Assembly (NCBI GenBank): GCA_900315695.1
Contig: ONAE01000003.1
Location: 1 to 56,937 of the forward strand
Source of the DNA: an uncultured Prevotella sp.
GTDB taxonomy: Bacteria; Bacteroidota; Bacteroidia; Bacteroidales; Bacteroidaceae
Length of the DNA: 56,937 bases
Reading direction: 5' to 3'
A program made the translations under genes and the position numbers. This document shows positions 52,921 to 56,937 of this stretch, one piece after another. How positions within the stretch are numbered: the stretch's first letter is position 1; each line of letters begins with the position of its first letter. The notes beneath the pieces were generated by a model. That model searched no databases. It saw nothing but the letters and a program-made list of their open reading frames with translations, and was not told the DNA's origin.

Positions 52921-54195
52921 ATGACTGAAAACAAGAATGGCAAACTGATTGCCATCATTACCATGTGCTTCATCTTCGCGATGATCAGCTTTGTAACTAA
53001 CATGGGTGCGCCCTTTGGCAATATCTGGGGATTCGAATACCCATTTGCGAAGGCATGGGGTAACCTGATGAACTTTGCCGCTTACCTGTTTATGGGTATT
53101 CCAGCCGGTAAGATGCTGACAAAGTATGGATACAAGAAGACTGCTCTGATAGCACTGATTGTGGGTATCGTCGGTTTGGTATTTCAATATCTGTCAAGCC
53201 TTGTTGGCGCCGGTTCATACGTGTTCACATACGACAGTATCCCCGTGGCACTCAACCTGATTATCTATCTGTTGGGTGCATTCATCTGCGGTTTCTGTGT
53301 ATGTATGCTGAACACCGTTGTTAACCCAATGTTAAATCTTCTCGGAGGTGGCGGTAACAAGGGCAATCAGCTCATTCAGGTTGGCGGTACACTTAACTCA
53401 CTCACTGGCACACTGACCCCGTTACTGGCAGGTATCCTCGTGGGAACTGTGACCAAAGATACGAGCATGAGTGACGTCGCCCCTCTACTGTTTATCGGTA
53501 TGGCAGTTTTTGCTATCTCATTTGTGATTATCAGTCGCGTGAGCATCCCCGAGCCTACACTTGGAAAAGTTGAGCCTAAGTACGAGCGCAGTCCGCTGGC
53601 TTTCCGTCATTGTCTGCTTGGTGTCATCGCAATATTCTTTTATGTAGGTATCGAGATTGGTATCCCTATGGAATTGAACTTCTACGTGACCAAGCTTCCC
53701 TTTGAAGGTGCTGCGGCCGTTGGAGGAACATTAGCTGCAGCATATTGGCTCTTGATGATGATCGGACGAGCATGCTCAAGTGCTATCTCCGGTAAGGTTT
53801 CCACCAAATCACAACTTTCTACTGCCAGTGCGGTAGCCATCATTTTGCTGCTTATTGCAATCTTCATGCCTGAAAGCGTAACGATTTCGTTCAGCGGACA
53901 TGATGTTCCGGCAAAGGCTTTCCTGATTCCTGCCTGTGGTCTTTGTACATCAGTCATGTGGGGTGGTATCTTCAACCTCTCAGTTGAAGGCTTGGGCAAG
54001 TACACCGAAGCTGCCTCAGGTTTATTCATGACGATGGTTGTGGGTGGTGGTATTATGCCATTGATTCAAGAGTCTATGGCAAATTCTGGAGGTGAGATTT
54101 TCAGCTACTGGCTCGTTATCGGCATGCTGGCTTACATCCTCTTCTATGCCCTCATCGGCAGTAAGAATGTCAATACAGATATCAAAGTAGATTAA
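52921..54195 (+). CDS. Sugar MFS transporter (glucose/galactose type)
   Basis: A 424-residue inner-membrane protein with about 12 membrane helices, of the FucP/GluP-like sugar:H+ symporter group. Typical elements are NLMNFAAYLFMGIPAGKMLTKYGYKK near residue 50, a TVVNPMLNLLGGGGNKGNQLIQ loop (substrate region) near residue 140, and the later IEIGIPMELNFYV. Position between galM and galK points to galactose (and glucose) uptake. Spacing to galK is 23 bases. Confidence 0.9.
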   Translation: MTENKNGKLIAIITMCFIFAMISFVTNMGAPFGNIWGFEYPFAKAWGNLMNFAAYLFMGIPAGKMLTKYGYKKTALIALIVGIVGLVFQYLSSLVGAGSYVFTYDSIPVALNLIIYLLGAFICGFCVCMLNTVVNPMLNLLGGGGNKGNQLIQVGGTLNSLTGTLTPLLAGILVGTVTKDTSMSDVAPLLFIGMAVFAISFVIISRVSIPEPTLGKVEPKYERSPLAFRHCLLGVIAIFFYVGIEIGIPMELNFYVTKLPFEGAAAVGGTLAAAYWLLMMIGRACSSAISGKVSTKSQLSTASAVAIILLLIAIFMPESVTISFSGHDVPAKAFLIPACGLCTSVMWGGIFNLSVEGLGKYTEAASGLFMTMVVGGGIMPLIQESMANSGGEIFSYWLVIGMLAYILFYALIGSKNVNTDIKVD

Positions 54196-54218
54196 TCCTT
54201 ACACATTATTATATATAT

Positions 54219-55382
54219 ATGGATATTGAATTTGTGAGAAGCCGTTTCATCAAGCACTTTGATGGAAAGACGGGTAATGTATATGCATCTCCAGGACGTA
54301 TTAACCTCATTGGTGAGCATACAGACTATAATGGCGGTTTTGTGTTCCCTGGTGCAGTTGATAAAGGAGTCATGGCAGAGATGCGCGCTAATGGTACAGA
54401 AGACACTGTGATGGCTTATGCCATAGACCTTAAGGATCGCGTAGATTTCAAACTGAGCGATCCCAATGGTCCAAGGGCTTCGTGGGCTCGCTATATCTAT
54501 GGCATCTCCTTAGAGATGAAAAAGCTTGGTGTACCTGTAAAGGGATTCAACATCGCCTTCGCTGGTGATGTGCCTCTTGGTGCAGGAATGTCTTCTTCTG
54601 CAGCTATGGAGAGTTGCTTTGCTTATGGTCTGAACGATATCTTCGGCGAGAACAAGGTTTCACAATGGGATATGGTACTTGCAGGACAGGCAACAGAGCA
54701 CAACTACTGCGGTGTCAACTGCGGTATTATGGATCAATTCGCCTCTGTATTCGGTAAGGCAGGTTGTCTGATGCGTCTTGACTGCCGCTCTCGCGAGTTC
54801 GAGTATTTCCCATTCAAGCCAGATGGCTATCGTTTGGTATTGCTCGATTCTGTAGTGAAGCATCAGTTAGCAGGTTCACCCTACAACGATCGCCGCAACT
54901 CATGCGAAAATGTGGTTAAGCACATTCAGGCCAAGCACCCAGAGGGCAAGTTCGAAACCCTGCGTGATTGCACATGGGAACAGCTTGACGAGGTTCGTGC
55001 AGAGGTTGGTGAAGAGGACTATAAGCGTGCTAAGTTCGTACTGGGTGAAAAGGATCGTGTGTTAGCAGTATGTGACGCACTGAATGAAGGAGATTATGAG
55101 AAGGTTGGCGAGCTGATGTATCAGACGCACGAAGGTCTGTCGAAGGACTACGAGGTTTCTTGTGAGGAGCTTGACTTCTTAAATGACATCGCCAAGGAGA
55201 ATGGGGTTACTGGTTCCAGAATTATGGGTGGCGGCTTTGGTGGTTGCACCATCAACCTTGTCCGCAATGATATCTATAAAAAGTTCGTTGAGGATGCAAA
55301 GGCAAAATTCAATGCGAAATATGGTCATGAACCAAAAGTCTATGATGTAGTCATTGGCGATGGTTCACGCAAGATTTGCTAA
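54219..55382 (+). CDS. galK: Galactokinase
   Basis: A 387-residue GHMP kinase that phosphorylates galactose at C1 in the Leloir pathway. The substrate signature is GRINLIGEHTDYNGGFVFP near residue 28, the ATP loop VPLGAGMSSSAAMES near residue 118, and motif 3 GGGFGGCTINLV near residue 345. The length is normal. It is the last gene of the galM-MFS-galK unit and is followed by a pair of hairpins, the second with a T run. Confidence 0.96.
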   Translation: MDIEFVRSRFIKHFDGKTGNVYASPGRINLIGEHTDYNGGFVFPGAVDKGVMAEMRANGTEDTVMAYAIDLKDRVDFKLSDPNGPRASWARYIYGISLEMKKLGVPVKGFNIAFAGDVPLGAGMSSSAAMESCFAYGLNDIFGENKVSQWDMVLAGQATEHNYCGVNCGIMDQFASVFGKAGCLMRLDCRSREFEYFPFKPDGYRLVLLDSVVKHQLAGSPYNDRRNSCENVVKHIQAKHPEGKFETLRDCTWEQLDEVRAEVGEEDYKRAKFVLGEKDRVLAVCDALNEGDYEKVGELMYQTHEGLSKDYEVSCEELDFLNDIAKENGVTGSRIMGGGFGGCTINLVRNDIYKKFVEDAKAKFNAKYGHEPKVYDVVIGDGSRKIC

Positions 55383-55387
55383 CTATC

Positions 55388-55425
55388 AACTTTTATAAAC
55401 GCCTAGTAGAGTGTTTATAAAAGTT
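55388..55425. repeat. Long AT-rich hairpin after galK
   Basis: AACTTTTATAAAC (55388-55400) and GTTTATAAAAGTT (55413-55425) are a perfect 13-base inverted repeat, 5 bases after the galK stop. It may protect the mRNA 3' end or pause polymerase before the terminator. Confidence 0.7.
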
Positions 55426-55429
55426 AAAT

Positions 55430-55475
55430 AATAGCGGTAAAGTGTAAAAAATACACCTTTACCGCTATTTTTTTT
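55430..55475 (+). terminator. Terminator of the gal operon
   Basis: AATAGCGGTAAA-GTGTA and TACAC-TTTACCGCTATT (one bulged base) enclose an A-rich loop and are followed by a run of T. This is the strongest terminator in the window. Confidence 0.92.
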
Positions 55476-55484
55476 CATTTTTAC

Positions 55485-55515
55485 TTGTTACTTCAAAAAA
55501 ATAATTGTAATTTTA
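55485..55515 (+). promoter_or_regulatory. Probable promoter of the second epimerase gene
   Basis: TTG (55485-55487), 20 bases, TAATTTTA (55508-55515), which has A instead of the usual last G, followed by CACCC. A weak promoter or one needing an activator. Confidence 0.45.
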
Positions 55516-55560
55516 CACCCAAATTATTAGCATAATCAAAACAACTAAAAACAAGTAAAG

Positions 55561-56739
55561 ATGAAAGTACTAAAATCTATCTTTATGGGAATCAGTGCAG
55601 CAGCATTGTTGTTCTCATGTTCGGTTGCCCCAAAAGCACCACAACTGACAGTATCAGGACTTGACGCAGCAAAATTCGACACGACGATTCAGAACATGCC
55701 CGTCAAACTCTACACGCTAAAGAACACCAATGGGATGGAAGTATGCATCACCAACTATGGTGGACGTATTGTATCTCTTTGTGTTCCCGACAAGGACGGC
55801 AAACCGACTGATGTTGTGCTAGGTTTTGACAACATCGCCCAGTATGCCGACACCATCAACACTCCTTCTGATTACGGTTCAAGCGTTGGCCGTTATGCCA
55901 ATCGTATCAAAGAAGGTAAGTTCACACTCAACGGTACAGAATATCAGTTAAAAAAGAACGATGGTCCTAATTGTCTGCATGGAGGTGGTAACACTGGTTG
56001 GATGCATCAGGTATATGAGGCAGAACAAATCGGTGATTCTATCTTGAAACTGACGATTGTAGGCAAGGACGGTGAAAACGGATTCCCAGGAAAGGTGATG
56101 GCCGTTACCACCTATAAGCTCACTTCCGACAATGTGCTGGATATGATTTGGGAAGCAGAGACAGACAAGCCAACCATTATCAATCAGACCAATCACAACT
56201 ACTATAACCTGAATGGTGATTTCACCCAGCCTGGTTATGATATGGTGCTCTATGTGAATGCCGATAACTTCACACCGAGTGACAAACTGTATATTCCTAC
56301 GGGTGAAATCAAGTCTGTGGAAGGTACTCCTATGGACTTCCGTACTCCACACGCTGTCGGCGACAGCATTCATTCAGACTTTGACCAGATTCAGAATGCT
56401 ACGGGCTACGATCATAATTTCTGCCTGAATACATATAAGGACGGTAAGGGTGACGACACACAGGTTTGTGCAAGCCTCTACTCACCTAAGACAGGTATCT
56501 TCATGGAGATGTTCACCAACGAACCTGGTGTTCAGGTATATAGTGGAAACTTCCAGGGTGTAGGTCCAGATGCCAAGATTGCACGCAAGCACGGTCTCAC
56601 CTACCCTAAGCACGTAAGCGTTTGCTTGGAGAGCCAGAAGTATCCTGATTCTCCCAACCATCCGGATTGGATACAGCCCACCCTGAATCCAGGCGAGAAA
56701 TACTACAGTCATGCAGCTTACAAATTCTCTATTAAATAA
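55561..56739 (+). CDS. Aldose 1-epimerase, lipoprotein form
   Basis: A 392-residue mutarotase with a lipoprotein signal (MKVLKSIFMGISAAALLFSC, lipobox LLFS-C). The epimerase core keeps SSVGRYANRIKEGKF, the His in GPNCLHGGG, the second His in INQTNHNYYNLNG, GYDHNFCLN, and the Glu in VCLESQKYPDSPNHP. Anchoring in the periplasm or outer membrane would let it equilibrate sugar anomers before uptake, in contrast to the cytoplasmic paralogue at 51802. The sodium/sugar symporter gene begins 31 bases downstream. Confidence 0.9.
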   Translation: MKVLKSIFMGISAAALLFSCSVAPKAPQLTVSGLDAAKFDTTIQNMPVKLYTLKNTNGMEVCITNYGGRIVSLCVPDKDGKPTDVVLGFDNIAQYADTINTPSDYGSSVGRYANRIKEGKFTLNGTEYQLKKNDGPNCLHGGGNTGWMHQVYEAEQIGDSILKLTIVGKDGENGFPGKVMAVTTYKLTSDNVLDMIWEAETDKPTIINQTNHNYYNLNGDFTQPGYDMVLYVNADNFTPSDKLYIPTGEIKSVEGTPMDFRTPHAVGDSIHSDFDQIQNATGYDHNFCLNTYKDGKGDDTQVCASLYSPKTGIFMEMFTNEPGVQVYSGNFQGVGPDAKIARKHGLTYPKHVSVCLESQKYPDSPNHPDWIQPTLNPGEKYYSHAAYKFSIK

Positions 56740-56770
56740 AATTACTAACAACTTTTAATTTACTAAATCA

Positions 56771-56937
56771 ATGGATTGGAATGCAACTCATTTCATTTGG
56801 CTAGACTGGACAGTTCTTGCCATTGGCATTTGTGGAGTAGTGGCTGCCGTATGGTATGCCATCTGGAAAGACAAGAAAGCCCAGCAGGGCGAAGACTCTT
56901 CGGCTTATCTCTTTGGTAAAGGTGAGCCTTGGTACGT
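56771..56937 (+). CDS. Sodium/sugar symporter (SSS family), N-terminal fragment
   Basis: The ORF starts at ATG 56771 and runs off the window end, giving 55 residues. The first membrane helix (LDWTVLAIGICGVVAAVWYAI) is followed by KDKKAQQGEDSSAYLFGKG and EPWYV, the opening of SGLT-like sodium:solute symporters. The context behind an extracytoplasmic epimerase suggests a hexose such as galactose or glucose. Too little is present to check substrate residues. Confidence 0.75.
   Translation, partial: MDWNATHFIWLDWTVLAIGICGVVAAVWYAIWKDKKAQQGEDSSAYLFGKGEPWY

Overview
The window reads as a chromosomal segment of a Bacteroidota bacterium, most probably a Prevotella-like member of the Bacteroidales. 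The evidence is the repeated TAnnTTTG -7 promoter element, often with a TTTG/TTG element 19-21 bases upstream and weak or absent Shine-Dalgarno sites. Several gene types also point to this phylum: a type IX secretion plug protein, serine palmitoyltransferase for sphingolipids, a DUF3987/DUF5675/HU-like cassette with a 'smalltalk' mini-protein, and a one-protein sensor/AraC regulator. Family names are given from sequence recognition; no database search was run.

Layout. (1) 1-2331: end of uxuA and complete uxuB (hexuronate catabolism), closed by a strong hairpin. (2) 2443-4480: an amidohydrolase gene broken by two frameshifts, then a nested palindromic repeat. (3) 4481-7650: small envelope proteins, including a 64-residue acidic protein that has its own promoter. 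(4) 7643-13983: a leucine operon leuA-leuC-leuD-(second synthase)-leuB plus a TPR gene, all on the minus strand. It is preceded by a complete transcription attenuator: promoter, a Leu/Ile-rich 26-residue leader peptide, an antiterminator and a terminator. (5) 14056-25601: an Fe alcohol dehydrogenase; a GH25 lysozyme-rlmH-T9SS plug operon; a membrane sensor/AraC regulator divergent from a GH13 glucosidase; a GNAT-esterase fusion; an SGNH hydrolase; a nitroreductase.

(6) 25764-37369 is the accessory region. A DUF5675-DUF3987-unknown cassette comes first. Then follows a four-gene operon of a type III restriction-modification system (mod, res) with two unrecognised genes, ending in a terminator. 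Next come a RelB/DinJ-type antitoxin with only a 20-residue stub of its PIN toxin, a large palindromic intergenic structure, an HU-like protein and a smalltalk protein. Near-identical 23-base direct repeats sit at 26261 and 36296, about 10 kb apart, around the island.

(7) 37432-38652: a peroxidase gene and an OhrR-type MarR regulator, with three TCGC..GCGA-type operators around the promoter, one of them covering its -33 element. (8) 38890-46953: tRNA-Pro, serine palmitoyltransferase divergent from a lipid kinase that overlaps a Cys-rich mini-protein gene, tRNA-Cys, a four-gene minus-strand envelope/oxidoreductase operon, and a lone bifunctional hisB. (9) 47032-51698: an ABC-F protein with one intact and one fully degenerate ATP site, grpE, a dnaJ whose J domain is deleted, and folC. 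(10) 51802-56937: a galactose block (aldose 1-epimerase, sugar MFS transporter, galactokinase, terminator, a lipoprotein aldose 1-epimerase and the start of a sodium/sugar symporter).

The clearest regulatory logic is the leu attenuator. Its control codons are Leu and four consecutive Ile with no Val, which fits an operon making leucine and, through the second (citramalate-type) synthase, isoleucine precursors. The most surprising lesions are the dnaJ deletion and the truncated PIN toxin; the first must be separated from assembly error before it is believed.
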